Shown: one piece after another, positions 34,671 to 47,846 of the stretch
How the letters are laid out: each line of letters opens with the position of its first letter
Position numbering within the stretch: the first letter of the stretch is position 1
Assembly (NCBI RefSeq): GCF_005047635.1
Contig: NZ_SUKC01000005.1
Coordinates: forward strand, 1 to 64,000
Origin: Arthrobacter sp. CAU 1506
GTDB lineage: Bacteria; Actinomycetota; Actinomycetes; Actinomycetales; Micrococcaceae
DNA: 64,000 nt
Direction of reading: 5' to 3'
The notes under the pieces: model-generated
Seen by the model: only the letters and a program-made list of their open reading frames with translations
What the model was told of the DNA's origin: nothing
The model's database searches: none
Translations under genes and position numbers: made by a program

Positions 34671-35289
34671 GCGACGGCCGGACCCGCAGGACCAGGCAGG
34701 TCCTCTGGACCAACCCGGCCTGCCCGATGTCGCCGGGCGCCACAAGCCGGCCGAACTCGAGACGGAGAAGCCTGCCCCGGGCACGAGGACGGAGGAAGAC
34801 CTGGACGCGGCGAAGGCGGTTCTCAACCGAGTGCGGCTGGCAGCGGCGGCGCGCGGCGACGTGCGCACCCGGGCCAGCAGCCGCCGTCGTCCATCCCGGG
34901 GTAACGGGCCGGCTGCCGCGCCGCAGGACTTCGGCCGCGACCCGCAGGGCCTGGGCAGGGTGTTCGACCGGTTTGTCGCGGAACGTGGCTGGAACTCCCC
35001 CGTGGCGGTCGGATCAGTGATTTCGCGGTGGGATGAATTGGTCGGGCCGGACATCGCGGCCCACTGCCGGCCCGAAAGCTTCGAGGACACGACAGTGCAG
35101 GTGCGCTGCGATTCCACCGCCTGGGCCACTCAGCTGAGGCTGATGACCACCGACTTGCTGAAGCGGTTCGCCGACAAGCTGGGCCCCGGCGTCGTGACCA
35201 AAATCCAGGTCCTGGCACCTGCCGCGCCCAACTGGCGCAAGGGAAAACGGACCGTCAGCGGCCGCGGGCCTCGGGATACCTACGGCTGA
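34651..35289 (+). CDS. dciA: DUF721/DciA-family protein, helicase-loading helper
   Basis: GTG at 34651, overlapping recF by 20 bases; 212 residues. The first 90 are charged and disordered-looking; the DUF721 core follows (FDRFVAERGWNSPVAVGSVI, WDELVGPDIAAHCRPESFED, LRLMTTDLLKRF). Known: DciA interacts with the replicative helicase and is the ancestral helicase loader in bacteria without DnaC/DnaI. The location between recF and gyrB is standard in actinobacteria. Confidence 0.88.
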   Translation: MARKPSERRPDPQDQAGPLDQPGLPDVAGRHKPAELETEKPAPGTRTEEDLDAAKAVLNRVRLAAAARGDVRTRASSRRRPSRGNGPAAAPQDFGRDPQGLGRVFDRFVAERGWNSPVAVGSVISRWDELVGPDIAAHCRPESFEDTTVQVRCDSTAWATQLRLMTTDLLKRFADKLGPGVVTKIQVLAPAAPNWRKGKRTVSGRGPRDTYG

Positions 35290-35469
35290 TTTCCACCTCT
35301 GACGGCTGCAGATCGGAGGCATCCGGGGGCGCCTGCGTAAACGGCATGCAGAGCGCTGCGGGGGCCTAAGGACATACACCGTCCCATCGGGCACCCGGCG
35401 GCGGCGTTAAAAGCCGGTTTCCGTGCCGCTCAGAGGCATGTTCGTGCAGGTTTCACCGTCCCGGCACGG

Positions 35470-37626
<2,157 letters not shown>

Positions 37627-37632
37627 CGCGTC

Positions 37633-37663
37633 CCCAGGGGCCTGCCACCGGCAGGCCCCTGGG
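37633..37663 (+). terminator. Strong hairpin between gyrB and gyrA
   Basis: A 14-bp perfect stem (37633-37646 with 37650-37663) and three-base loop, without a T run. It may partially separate the two gyrase transcripts. Confidence 0.55.
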
Positions 37664-37705
37664 CTCCGGACCGCGACCAGGCTTTCACGTAAAGGAACAT
37701 AAACG

Positions 37706-40401
<2,696 letters not shown>

Positions 40402-40405
<4 letters not shown>

Positions 40406-40965
40406 GTACACCTAAAACGCCACGGCCGGGCACCCGCCCGCAGCCGGCTAACGCGCCTCGGGCTGGTACCACTCGCGGCGGCACTCCCGCCCGACCCACC
40501 CAGCGCCCGGCCAACAGCGGTCAGCGTCCGGCCAACGGCGGGCAGCGCCCCTCCGGCCAGAACGGCAGCGCCGGCCTGGTGCGGCCGGCACCGAAGGCCA
40601 AGGTCCGCCGCGCCCGCCTGCTGGTCAGCAAGGTAGACCCGTGGTCGGTGTTGAAAATGGCGTTCCTGCTCTCCGTGGCACTGGGCATTGTCACTGTGGT
40701 GGCTTCGATCGTGCTCTGGACAACGCTGGACATCACCGGCATCTTTGACCGCGTAAACGGGCTGCTGTCCGAAATCGCCGGCACCGAGAGCGGCGGCTTC
40801 GACCTGCGTTCCTATGCTTCCCTGGGACAGGTCGCGTCCTTCGCCACCATCATCGCCGTCGTGAACGTGGTCCTGCTGACCGCGCTGGCCATGTTGTCAG
40901 CGGTGCTCTACAACATCTCGGCCACGCTGGTGGGCGGTATCGGGGTGACGCTGACGGACGACTGA
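40402..40965 (+). CDS. DUF3566 membrane protein
   Basis: 187 residues, starting at a GTG that overlaps the gyrA stop. About 75 residues rich in Pro, Arg, Gly and Asn, then the DUF3566 domain with two membrane helices ([40 protein letters not shown]). Known only as a conserved actinobacterial protein encoded next to gyrA, suspected to affect division or chromosome-membrane links. No enzymatic residues are visible. Confidence 0.9.
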
Positions 40966-41025
40966 GCCGATTTGAAGTTCCGGCCCGGCGTACTGTAAAG
41001 TCGTATCTCGGCCCGCAAGGGCAGG

Positions 41026-41099
41026 GGGCGTATAGCTCAGGCGGTTAGAGCGCTTCGCTGATAACGAAGAGGTCCCAGGTTCAAGTCCTGGTACGCCCA
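41026..41099 (+). tRNA. tRNA-Ile (GAT)
   Basis: Cloverleaf: acceptor GGGCGTA paired with TACGCCC, anticodon stem CTTCG/CGAAG, anticodon GAT at 41060-41062, T arm CCAGG-TTCAAGT-CCTGG, discriminator A. CCA is not encoded. Confidence 0.97.
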
Positions 41100-41135
41100 C
41101 GGATTTACCAATCCCACCGATTTTGGGAGGACACC

Positions 41136-41252
41136 GTGAAGAAGTTGCTGCTGTTGGCAGCCGCGGCTGCGGGAGTGTTCGCTTACAAGAAGTGGCAGGA
41201 ATCCGAAGCGGAGAGATCCGCATGGAGCAAGGCGACTGATAAGGTCGACTGA
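41136..41252 (+). CDS. DLW-39 family small protein
   Basis: 38 residues, GTG at 41136 with GGGAGG ten bases upstream. It begins with a short hydrophobic segment KKLLLLAAAAAGVFAY, then KKWQESEAERSAWSKATD. This composition and its place between tRNA-Ile and tRNA-Ala after gyrA match the conserved actinobacterial DLW-39 family of about 39 residues. Probably a single-pass membrane peptide; function unknown. Confidence 0.88.
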   Translation: MKKLLLLAAAAAGVFAYKKWQESEAERSAWSKATDKVD

Positions 41253-41289
41253 CTCCGCCTCGGTCGGGAAGTTCCGGCCGAACCCTTCC

Positions 41290-41362
41290 GGGGGCATGGC
41301 GCAATTGGTAGCGCACCTGCTTTGCAAGCAGGGGGTTAGGGGTTCGAGTCCCCTTGCCTCCA
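41290..41362 (+). tRNA. tRNA-Ala (TGC)
   Basis: Acceptor GGGGGCA with TGCCTCC, including the G3-U70 wobble that identifies tRNA-Ala; anticodon TGC at 41323-41325 in CTTTGCAAG; T arm AGGGG-TTCGAGT-CCCCT. Confidence 0.97.
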
Positions 41363-41370
41363 CCGGATGA

Positions 41371-41408
41371 ACGAGGCCCCGATCTACGGATCGGGGCCTC
41401 GTTGTTTT
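41371..41408 (+). terminator. Terminator of the gyrA-tRNA region
   Basis: A perfect 14-bp stem (41371-41384 with 41389-41402), loop TACG, then GTTTTT. Confidence 0.93.
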
Positions 41409-41452
41409 TGCCATGAGCCATGATTGCCCCGCGTGGCCCCTACGCTGATGGG

Positions 41453-42358
41453 GTGACCATTTTCCTCGCCATGCTGGCAGTGCTCGGCATCTCCGCCTCC
41501 GGTCCCATCATGGCTGCCACGGCTGCGCCGGCCCTCGCCATCGCGTTCTGGCGGAACATGATCGGCTCTGTAGTGATGGGCGTCCCATCCGCCGTCAGCC
41601 GCCGCCGCGAGTTCCGGCAACTAACGACGTCGGACCTGGGCTTCAGCGCGCTGGCTGCGGTCGCGCTGGCGCTCCACTTCGCCTGCTTCATCACCGCGCT
41701 GCAGCTGACCTCCGTGGCGGCGGCTACCGCTCTGGTCTGTCTGCAGTCGGCATGGATCGTCCTGTTCAACAGGTTGCGTGGGATCAAGGCGTCCAAGCTG
41801 ATCTTGTGCGGCGTCGGTCTCGCCTTCGTCGGCGTGCTGGTGATTTCCGGGTTCGACCTGCAGCTCTCCAGCGAGGCGATCCTGGGCGACCTGCTGGGTC
41901 TGATCGGCGGGGCCATGGCCGGAATCTACACGATGGCCGGCGGACGGGTGCGGCGGCGGCTTTCCACCGGACCGTACACCACAATCTGTTACGGCCTGTG
42001 CGCGGTGATCCTGCTGGTCATGGCGCTGGCCTTCGGACAGCCGCTGGTGGGATTCCCTGCCGAGGCCTGGGTGGGGATCCTCGGCGTGACCGTCGTCGCC
42101 CAGCTGATGGGCCACTCGGTCTTCAACCACTTGCTGGCCGTGCTGAGCCCGCTGGTGGTCTCGATGTTCATCCTGCTGGAGATCCCCGGAGCAGCGCTGC
42201 TGGCGGCCATCTTCCTCGGCGAGAGCCTGCCCTGGGGCACCTACATCGGGCTCGGCATGATCTTGGCAGGGCTGGCGGCGGTGGTGCTCTCGCAGAACCG
42301 GCCCAAGCTGGTTGCACCGGCGCCGGCCCCGGAGTCCACAGGCCCAGCCCAGGACTGA
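41453..42358 (+). CDS. EamA-family transporter
   Basis: About 301 residues from the GTG at 41453 (protein VTIFLAMLAVLGISASGPIM). An in-frame ATG at 41420 would add 11 residues but lies almost in the preceding terminator; TACGCT a few bases before the GTG suggests a leaderless transcript. Ten hydrophobic helices in two halves, as in drug/metabolite EamA exporters; GASGPIM-like and AFWRNMIGS residues in the first half fit. Substrate not readable. Confidence 0.85.
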   Translation: MTIFLAMLAVLGISASGPIMAATAAPALAIAFWRNMIGSVVMGVPSAVSRRREFRQLTTSDLGFSALAAVALALHFACFITALQLTSVAAATALVCLQSAWIVLFNRLRGIKASKLILCGVGLAFVGVLVISGFDLQLSSEAILGDLLGLIGGAMAGIYTMAGGRVRRRLSTGPYTTICYGLCAVILLVMALAFGQPLVGFPAEAWVGILGVTVVAQLMGHSVFNHLLAVLSPLVVSMFILLEIPGAALLAAIFLGESLPWGTYIGLGMILAGLAAVVLSQNRPKLVAPAPAPESTGPAQD

Positions 42359-42388
42359 CAGGACGAACCGACCGGCTACAGTGACCGG

Positions 42389-43228
42389 CTACAACCCGCC
42401 GCGGGGAACGCGCAGCTGGGTCCGGGCCTGGTGGACCCGGCGCAGCAGCTTTGCCGGGTAGTACACGGTCATGAAGATCAGCATCGGCACCTGAAGCACG
42501 CGGCGGTGGATCTTGTGGGCACGGTACGTCCGCTCGAAGCGAGTGACGTAGTAGCGGTAGTCCTTGGGCGAATCCTCCAACCGCCGGGCGGACATGCCGC
42601 TGATCATTTCCGGCACGTACTGGATTCTCAGGGCATGGTCGGCCAGATGGACGGAAATGTCGATGTCCTCGTGGAACTGATCCTCTTCGTCGCGGCACAC
42701 TTCTTGGCTGATGATGTCCCAAGCTCCGCGCCGGATGGCCATGTTCGACCCGAAGAGAAAGTGGTATTGCTTCTTGGCCAGCTTCAGCACAAAGCGGCGC
42801 ATGCGGTCGTCGGCCTGCAACCCGAAGCGGCGCATCGGCATGTCGTAGTACAGCACCGGTCCGGTGCACGCCATCACCTCCGGGTCGGCGAAGGCGCGCT
42901 GGACCTGCTCCACCCAGTCAGGTTCCAGCACCGAATCCGCGTCGATCCTGCCCAGGATTTCCCCGGTGGCCCGTTTGAAGCCGAAGTTGCGGGTGGGGAT
43001 CAGGCCCTGCTCGGCATCCTGCTGGAGCAGGATGAGCGGCACGTGCGGGTACTCGTCCTGCATATTGCGGACCAGCTCTGCTGTCCCATCGGTGGATTTG
43101 TTGTCCACCACGATGATTTCCGACGGGGCCACGGACTGGCACAGCGCAGCGTAGATGCACTGGCGGATGACGGCCTCTTCATTGAAGGCCGGAATGATGA
43201 TCGATACCCCGGGTGCGGCGCTCTTCAC
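42389..43228 (-). CDS. Glycosyltransferase family 2
   Basis: 279 residues, starting VSIIIPAFNEEAVIRQCIYA. GT-A motifs EIIVVDNKSTDGTAEL and RIDADSVLEPDWVEQV (DxD type) are intact, and VCRDEEDQFHEDIDISVHLA resembles the acceptor-site ED motif. It ends in one short hydrophobic stretch (VPMLIFMTVYYPAKLL). It probably transfers a sugar to a lipid or glycan at the membrane. It is a single gene, convergent with the EamA gene. The substrate is unknown. Confidence 0.88.
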   Translation of the reverse strand: MKSAAPGVSIIIPAFNEEAVIRQCIYAALCQSVAPSEIIVVDNKSTDGTAELVRNMQDEYPHVPLILLQQDAEQGLIPTRNFGFKRATGEILGRIDADSVLEPDWVEQVQRAFADPEVMACTGPVLYYDMPMRRFGLQADDRMRRFVLKLAKKQYHFLFGSNMAIRRGAWDIISQEVCRDEEDQFHEDIDISVHLADHALRIQYVPEMISGMSARRLEDSPKDYRYYVTRFERTYRAHKIHRRVLQVPMLIFMTVYYPAKLLRRVHQARTQLRVPRGGL

Positions 43229-43298
43229 GGCATGAATCTATCAGCCCTTTTCGCCGTGGGCGGGGAGGTCCGGACCGCGGCTCGCCGGGCCAGAAACG

Positions 43299-43334
43299 GC
43301 GAATGGGAGCCCCCGTCCGGGAGCTCCCATTCGC
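43299..43334 (-). terminator. Hairpin after the hendecad-repeat protein gene
   Basis: A perfect 12-bp stem (43299-43310 with 43323-43334) just downstream, on the minus strand, of the gene ending at 43354. Confidence 0.7.
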
Positions 43335-43353
43335 TATAGCGGATCGGAAGGAC

Positions 43354-44367
43354 TTACTCCTTGGCGTCCTTGTCTTCGGCCTTGTCCGCAGCTTCGGCCG
43401 CCTTTTGACCGGCCGAACGCGCCGAGCGGGAGGTGCCATTGCTGGTGCTCTTGCCGCCGGTAGTTGCAGCAGACTGGCCTGAGGCGGCCGAGCCGGCAGC
43501 TGCAGCTGTGCCGGTGGTGTCCACAGCATGCTTGGCAGAGGCCGTCGTCGGGGCAGTTCCCGACGTGGTCTCAGCGGTTGCCGCAGTTGGTGCTGGCTTG
43601 GTGGCGCTGGGTCCCGGGACCGGGGCGGCAGCCGGAGTTGTGGGCTGGACCGGTGTTTTCCAGGGATCCTCGACCGGACGAGCAGCGCGCCAAGCGGCCA
43701 CCGCGGCTACGGCGGCTGCAGCGAGGATGCCGACGATCAGCCAGCCCTTGCCACCGTGGGACTTTTGATGCTTCTTCAGTTCCTTGGCGGCGGCCAGTTT
43801 TGCGCTCCCGGCAGCCGACTTTTGTGCCTTGTTCAGCTTCTTGGCGGCTACTTTGGCGCTTGCGGCTGCCGCCTTTTGGGCCTTCTTCAGAGCTCGTTTG
43901 GATCCGCCTGCCTTGGCCGCGACGGCCTGGACGGAGGCCGGAACGGCCGTCTTGTCCAGGGTCTTGGCGACCTGGTCCGCGGTGGCGCCGAGACGGGCGG
44001 AGACGGTCGGAATGTATTCGCCGACCACCTTGTCACGGGCATGCGTGATGGCAGGGGTCGCCCGGTCAAGGGTGACTTGGATCCGCGGTGCCGCTTCATC
44101 CATCGCTTGGGCAATCTTCGGCGCCAAGCTGTCCAATCCACCCTGGATCCGCGGTGTCACGGTGGCGACGCCGTGCGAGAGATCCTTGGCTGCCGTTCCA
44201 ATACCTTTTTCGATCCGCGGGACTGCCCAGTTCAAAGCGGCTTCTACTTTGGGAGAGGCCCAGTCCTTCGCTGTTTCCACGGCGACCAAAACATTGCCTT
44301 CTGCTTCGCGGGCTACTCGATCGGATTTCTTCACAACTACCTCCCGGAAATGGTGACGGTCGCTCAT
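43354..44367 (-). CDS. Membrane-anchored helical-repeat protein, unknown
   Basis: 337 residues, no enzyme family recognised. Residues 38-114 are seven successive 11-residue units (SPKVEAALNWA, VPRIEKGIGTA, AKDLSHGVATV, TPRIQGGLDSL, APKIAQAMDEA, APRIQVTLDRA, TPAITHARDKV), a hendecad pattern expected to form amphipathic or coiled helix. Then two Lys/Ala-rich units of about 18 residues (KAQKAAAASAKVAAKKLN; KAQKSAAGSAKLAAAKELK), one membrane helix (GWLIVGILAAAAVAAVAAW, near residue 215), and a Thr/Ala/Pro-rich tail that would be extracellular. Helical repeats and basic stretch are cytoplasmic if the helix is inserted N-in. A role in membrane or DNA binding is only a guess. Confidence 0.65.
   Translation of the reverse strand: MSDRHHFREVVVKKSDRVAREAEGNVLVAVETAKDWASPKVEAALNWAVPRIEKGIGTAAKDLSHGVATVTPRIQGGLDSLAPKIAQAMDEAAPRIQVTLDRATPAITHARDKVVGEYIPTVSARLGATADQVAKTLDKTAVPASVQAVAAKAGGSKRALKKAQKAAAASAKVAAKKLNKAQKSAAGSAKLAAAKELKKHQKSHGGKGWLIVGILAAAAVAAVAAWRAARPVEDPWKTPVQPTTPAAAPVPGPSATKPAPTAATAETTSGTAPTTASAKHAVDTTGTAAAAGSAASGQSAATTGGKSTSNGTSRSARSAGQKAAEAADKAEDKDAKE
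44026..44256 (-). repeat. Seven 33-bp coding repeats (hendecads)
   Basis: They encode the seven 11-residue units of the helical-repeat protein; P-R/K-I/V at positions 2-4 is shared by most. Confidence 0.7.
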
Positions 44368-44486
44368 CAGCCTACTTCCTGCGCTTGGACACGGCTATGC
44401 CGGTAAAGGAATACGCTGCATTTTCACTCACCGCGGAACCGGCCGCTGGCGGGCTGCGGCCCAAAACGGCGTGGAAGAATGGTGCC

Positions 44487-45029
44487 ATGACTGCTATTGC
44501 TACAGCTAAAGCCACTATCCACACCAACCACGGCGACATTGTGGTGAACCTGTTCGGCAACCATGCCCCGAAGACCGTGAAGAACTTCGTGGGTCTGGCC
44601 ACCGGCGAGATCACCTGGAAGCACCCGCAAACTGGTGAAGAGACCAACGCTCCCCTCTACGACGGCGTCATCTTCCACCGCATCATCAAGGACTTCATGC
44701 TCCAGGGCGGAGATCCGCTGGGCCAGGGAATCGGCGGCCCGGGCTACCAGTTCGACGACGAGATCAACCCGGACCTGGACTTCAACGAACCCTACAAGCT
44801 GGCCATGGCCAATGCAGGCATCCAGGGCGGCCGCGGCACCAATGGATCGCAGTTCTTCATCACCACCGTCCCCACCACCTGGCTCCAGGGCAAGCACACG
44901 ATCTTTGGCGACGTCGCCGACGAAGCCTCGCGCGCCGTCGTCGATTCCCTCAATGCCGTGGCTACGGACATGCGGGACAAGCCGCTGGAAGATGTGGTCA
45001 TCAACAACATCACCGTAGAGCAGCTCTAA
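44487..45029 (+). CDS. ppiA: Cyclophilin-type peptidyl-prolyl isomerase
   Basis: 180 residues from the ATG at 44487; the open frame extends far upstream into the antisense of the previous gene and is not coding there. No signal peptide, so cytoplasmic. Cyclophilin motifs FHRIIKDFMLQGGDP and GTNGSQFFIT are intact, with the catalytic Arg in FHR. It assists protein folding by proline isomerisation. Location between the tRNA-Ala/gyrA region and the rhomboid gene is as in related genomes (PpiA). Confidence 0.95.
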   Translation: MTAIATAKATIHTNHGDIVVNLFGNHAPKTVKNFVGLATGEITWKHPQTGEETNAPLYDGVIFHRIIKDFMLQGGDPLGQGIGGPGYQFDDEINPDLDFNEPYKLAMANAGIQGGRGTNGSQFFITTVPTTWLQGKHTIFGDVADEASRAVVDSLNAVATDMRDKPLEDVVINNITVEQL

Positions 45030-45040
45030 GTTTGCCTACC

Positions 45041-45068
45041 GTCCCCGCCCGGACCGCCGGGCGGGGAC
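45041..45068 (+). terminator. Hairpin between ppiA and the rhomboid gene
   Basis: GTCCCCGCCCGG (45041-45052) pairs exactly with CCGGGCGGGGAC (45057-45068); loop ACCG. No T run. It ends 24 bases before the next start. Confidence 0.65.
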
Positions 45069-45091
45069 CATGTCCCTGCAGGAGCGCCTCC

Positions 45092-45949
45092 ATGTCCTAC
45101 GGAATGCCGGCCGAACCGCCGCAGACCGATGTCCCCGTCTGCCCGCGGCATCCAGACCGCGTCTCCTATGTGCGCTGCCAGCGCTGTGGCCGTCCGGCCT
45201 GCCCGGAATGCCAGCGCACGGCCTCGGTGGGCATCCAGTGCGTCGACTGCGTCAGGGAAACCTCTCGGAGCACGCCGCAGGTCCGTACCGTCTACGGCGG
45301 GGCCGCGACGATGGGCCGGCCGGTGGTGACGCTGACCTTGATCGGCATCTGCGCCGTGGCGTACCTGCTGCAGTGGGTCATCCCGGGCTTCACGGAACAG
45401 TTCCTGTACGCGCCGCTGTACACCCTTCCCAATCCGTACCTTCCGGCGGAGCCCTGGCGCATGATCACCTCGGCCTTCCTGCATTCGCCGAACTTCCTGC
45501 TGCACATCGCCTTCAATCTCTACGCTCTGTGGATCCTGGGCCGGCATCTGGAACCGCTGCTGGGGCGCCTGAGGTTCCTGGCGCTGTACCTCTTGTCCGG
45601 CTTTGGCGGGTCGGTGGGCGTGCTCCTGCTCTCGGCGCCCAATGTTCCCGTGGTCGGCGCCTCCGGTGCGATCTTTGGGCTCTTCGGGGCTTTGTTCATC
45701 GTGCAGCGGCAGCGTGGCGGCGAAGTGAGGTCGCTGCTGATCCTGATCGGCATCAACGCCGTGCTCGGGTTTGTCGTCGCCGGCATCGCCTGGCAGGCGC
45801 ATTTGGGCGGGCTGCTGGTCGGCGCACTGTCTGCAGTAGTGCTGGCCTATGCTCCCCGGGGAAAGAACCGCAACCTTGTGCAGTTCACCGGACTGACAGC
45901 TATCTTCCTGGTCCTGATAGCAGTGACGGCACTGAAGGCCTTCGCCTAG
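45092..45949 (+). CDS. Rhomboid family intramembrane serine protease
   Basis: ATG 45092 with AGGAG upstream; 285 residues. N-terminal zinc-ribbon-like region with paired cysteines (CPRHPDRVSYVRCQRCGRPA, CPECQ, CVDC). Six or more membrane helices follow. The rhomboid catalytic Ser is in GASGAIFGLFG and the His in WQAHLGGLLVG; HIAFNLYALWILGRHLE provides the usual HxxxN. Known family: cleaves transmembrane substrates inside the membrane. Substrate unknown. Confidence 0.93.
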   Translation: MSYGMPAEPPQTDVPVCPRHPDRVSYVRCQRCGRPACPECQRTASVGIQCVDCVRETSRSTPQVRTVYGGAATMGRPVVTLTLIGICAVAYLLQWVIPGFTEQFLYAPLYTLPNPYLPAEPWRMITSAFLHSPNFLLHIAFNLYALWILGRHLEPLLGRLRFLALYLLSGFGGSVGVLLLSAPNVPVVGASGAIFGLFGALFIVQRQRGGEVRSLLILIGINAVLGFVVAGIAWQAHLGGLLVGALSAVVLAYAPRGKNRNLVQFTGLTAIFLVLIAVTALKAFA

Positions 45950-45975
45950 CAGCGAGGGTGTTGAGGCCCTCGCTG
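45950..45975 (+). terminator. Hairpin directly at the rhomboid stop
   Basis: CAGCGAGGG (45950-45958) and CCCTCGCTG (45967-45975), a perfect 9-bp stem. Confidence 0.6.
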
Positions 45976-45993
45976 AGAATTTCCGGTCCGCCA

Positions 45994-46040
45994 GCGGCGG
46001 GCAGGCACCACGTCATTTCGGATGCGTGCCTGCCCGCCGC
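45994..46040. terminator. Second hairpin after the rhomboid gene
   Basis: A perfect 14-bp stem (45994-46007 with 46027-46040) and 19-base loop. Confidence 0.55.
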
Positions 46041-46092
46041 TTCAGTTTCCCCACCCTGTGGGCGTACCTGTGGAGAATGCGCGTTGGGAAAT

Positions 46093-46269
46093 CGTGGATA
46101 AACGTTTTTATCCACAGGCCTCATCCACAGTGAGGAAAACTTACACACATGTAATTCCACAGGTGTGGATAACGTCGTTCCGCAGATCAGCGGGCGGAAG
46201 CCGGAATAATCCCCAAAGTTATACACCCCTGTGGATAACTCCGGTCTACAACTGTGAAAACGTGGACAA
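46093..46269. promoter_or_regulatory. Cluster of DnaA boxes away from oriC
   Basis: In a gene-free gap (45950-46574): exact TTATCCACA at 46108-46116 and its exact complement at 46164-46172 and 46230-46238; one-mismatch sites at 46093-46101 (complement TTATCCACG) and 46121-46129 (TCATCCACA); and 46261-46269 (complement TTGTCCACG). Six boxes in 177 bases is denser than in oriC itself. No replication gene adjoins it. Candidate DnaA-titration or reactivation locus (datA/DARS-like). Confidence 0.75.
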
Positions 46270-46574
46270 CTAAGACTGCAGCCCGTGCAGGTTGATCACG
46301 GCTACCGTGGAAGGCGACACATTCGGCGGGCAAAAGACACAAGCAGTCCCCGCAACCCGGCGGTCGGGTAATCTTGAAGATCCGGTCCCTGACTCGACCA
46401 GCCAGGGACTGCGCGGCCGTCCCGAACCCCGTTGACAGTCGATTGAAGGTGCCGCGCCCCACGCGTTTTGCACGGCCTACTGGGCCTCCTGGGACCTGCT
46501 CCTCTCAGCCTGCGCCCGGCCGGGCCATCCATGCGCCCTTCCGTGATGGGAAGGATCAACAGAAGGAATCACAC

Positions 46575-47750
46575 GTGACTACCGAAACCGGCAACTCCGC
46601 ACGCATCGATCTAAGCAGCGAAGAAATCTTCAGCGCCCACGAGGGTGGCAAGCTGCAGATCGGTCTCACGGCTCCGCTGGAGAGCAAGCGAGACCTGTCC
46701 ATTGCCTACACCCCCGGAGTGGCCCAAGTCAGTCGAGCGATCAACACGGATCCTGAACTGGCGCAGAAGTACACGTGGGCCTCACGCTTGGTGGCCGTGG
46801 TCTCCGACGGCACTGCGGTCCTGGGCCTGGGCAACATCGGTGCGGCCGCGTCGCTGCCAGTGATGGAGGGCAAGTCGGCCCTCTTCAAGCAGTTCGCCGG
46901 ACTGGATTCGATTCCCTTGGTCCTGGAGACCACCGACGTCGACGAGATCATCGAGACCTTGGTCAGGCTGCGTTCGAGCTTTGGCGCCGTGAACCTGGAG
47001 GACATTTCCGCGCCGCGCTGCTTTGAACTGGAAGCCCGGCTGATCGAGGCCCTGGACATGCCGGTCATGCACGATGACCAGCACGGCACCGCCGTCGTGG
47101 CGCTTGCCGCCCTGACCAACGCAGCCAAGGTGGTCAATCGCGAGCTCTCCTCGCTCAAGGTGGTCATCTCCGGGGCCGGAGCGGCCGGCATCGCCGTAGC
47201 CGAGATCCTTTTGACTGCCGGCATCGCGGATGTGACGCTGCTGGACTCGCGCGGCATCATCCACAGCGGCCGCGGCGACCTGACCGAGATCAAGGCTGCC
47301 TACGCGGCCCGGACCAACCCGCGGGGCATCACCGGCGGCAGCGCGCAGGCACTCGACGGCGCGGACGTTTTCATCGGCGTCTCCAGCGGCACTATCCCGG
47401 AAGAGACTCTGGAGAAGATGTCCGACGACGCGATCATCTTCGCGCTGTCCAACCCGGACCCGGAAGTGCATCCGGAGACTGCAGCCAAGTTCGCGAAGGT
47501 CGTGGCCACCGGACGCAGCGACTTCCCCAACCAGATCAACAACGTGCTGGCCTTCCCGGGCATTTTCCGCGGCGCCCTGGATGCCGGCGCCCGCCGGATT
47601 ACGGCAGCGATGAAGGTCGCAGCGGCCAACGCCATTGCCGAGATTGTCGGGGACGACCTTGCCGCCGACTACATTATTCCCAGCCCGCTGGATGCACGGG
47701 TCGCTCCGGCGGTTACCGCCGCGGTGATGTCCGCCGTCGACGAAGGCTGA
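46575..47750 (+). CDS. Malic enzyme, NAD(P)-dependent, short form
   Basis: GTG at 46575 after AAGGAATCACAC; 391 residues, the short form without a phosphotransacetylase domain. Malic-enzyme motifs: SIAYTPGVAQVSRAI, MEGKSALFKQFAGLDSIPLV, VMHDDQHGTAVV, and the NAD(P) loop SGAGAAGIAVAEIL. It converts malate to pyruvate and CO2 with reduction of NAD(P). The family call is firm; cofactor preference cannot be read. Converges with corA over a bidirectional terminator. Confidence 0.94.
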   Translation: MTTETGNSARIDLSSEEIFSAHEGGKLQIGLTAPLESKRDLSIAYTPGVAQVSRAINTDPELAQKYTWASRLVAVVSDGTAVLGLGNIGAAASLPVMEGKSALFKQFAGLDSIPLVLETTDVDEIIETLVRLRSSFGAVNLEDISAPRCFELEARLIEALDMPVMHDDQHGTAVVALAALTNAAKVVNRELSSLKVVISGAGAAGIAVAEILLTAGIADVTLLDSRGIIHSGRGDLTEIKAAYAARTNPRGITGGSAQALDGADVFIGVSSGTIPEETLEKMSDDAIIFALSNPDPEVHPETAAKFAKVVATGRSDFPNQINNVLAFPGIFRGALDAGARRITAAMKVAAANAIAEIVGDDLAADYIIPSPLDARVAPAVTAAVMSAVDEG

Positions 47751-47788
47751 CCGTTCCGCGCTGCAGTGCGCCGCGGCCTTTGCTGGAC

Positions 47789-47827
47789 AAGAGTCCGTTC
47801 CCCGAGCCGGGAGCGGACTCTTTGTTT
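47789..47827. terminator. Bidirectional terminator between malic enzyme and corA
   Basis: 14-bp stem with one wobble (47789-47802 and 47809-47822), followed by TGTTTC. Confidence 0.85.
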
Positions 47828-47846
47828 CACCCGGGTTCCGCCCGGA

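Noticed and set aside
37682-37695. CTTTCACGTAAAG resembling parS upstream of gyrA
   Set aside because: It lacks the GTG half of the palindrome core and several other bases; the other sites have at most one mismatch.
41026-41362. tRNA genes as integration sites
   Set aside because: No integrase, no duplicated tRNA 3' ends and no foreign cargo adjoin either tRNA; a similar check at tRNA-Leu (59780-59862) was also negative.
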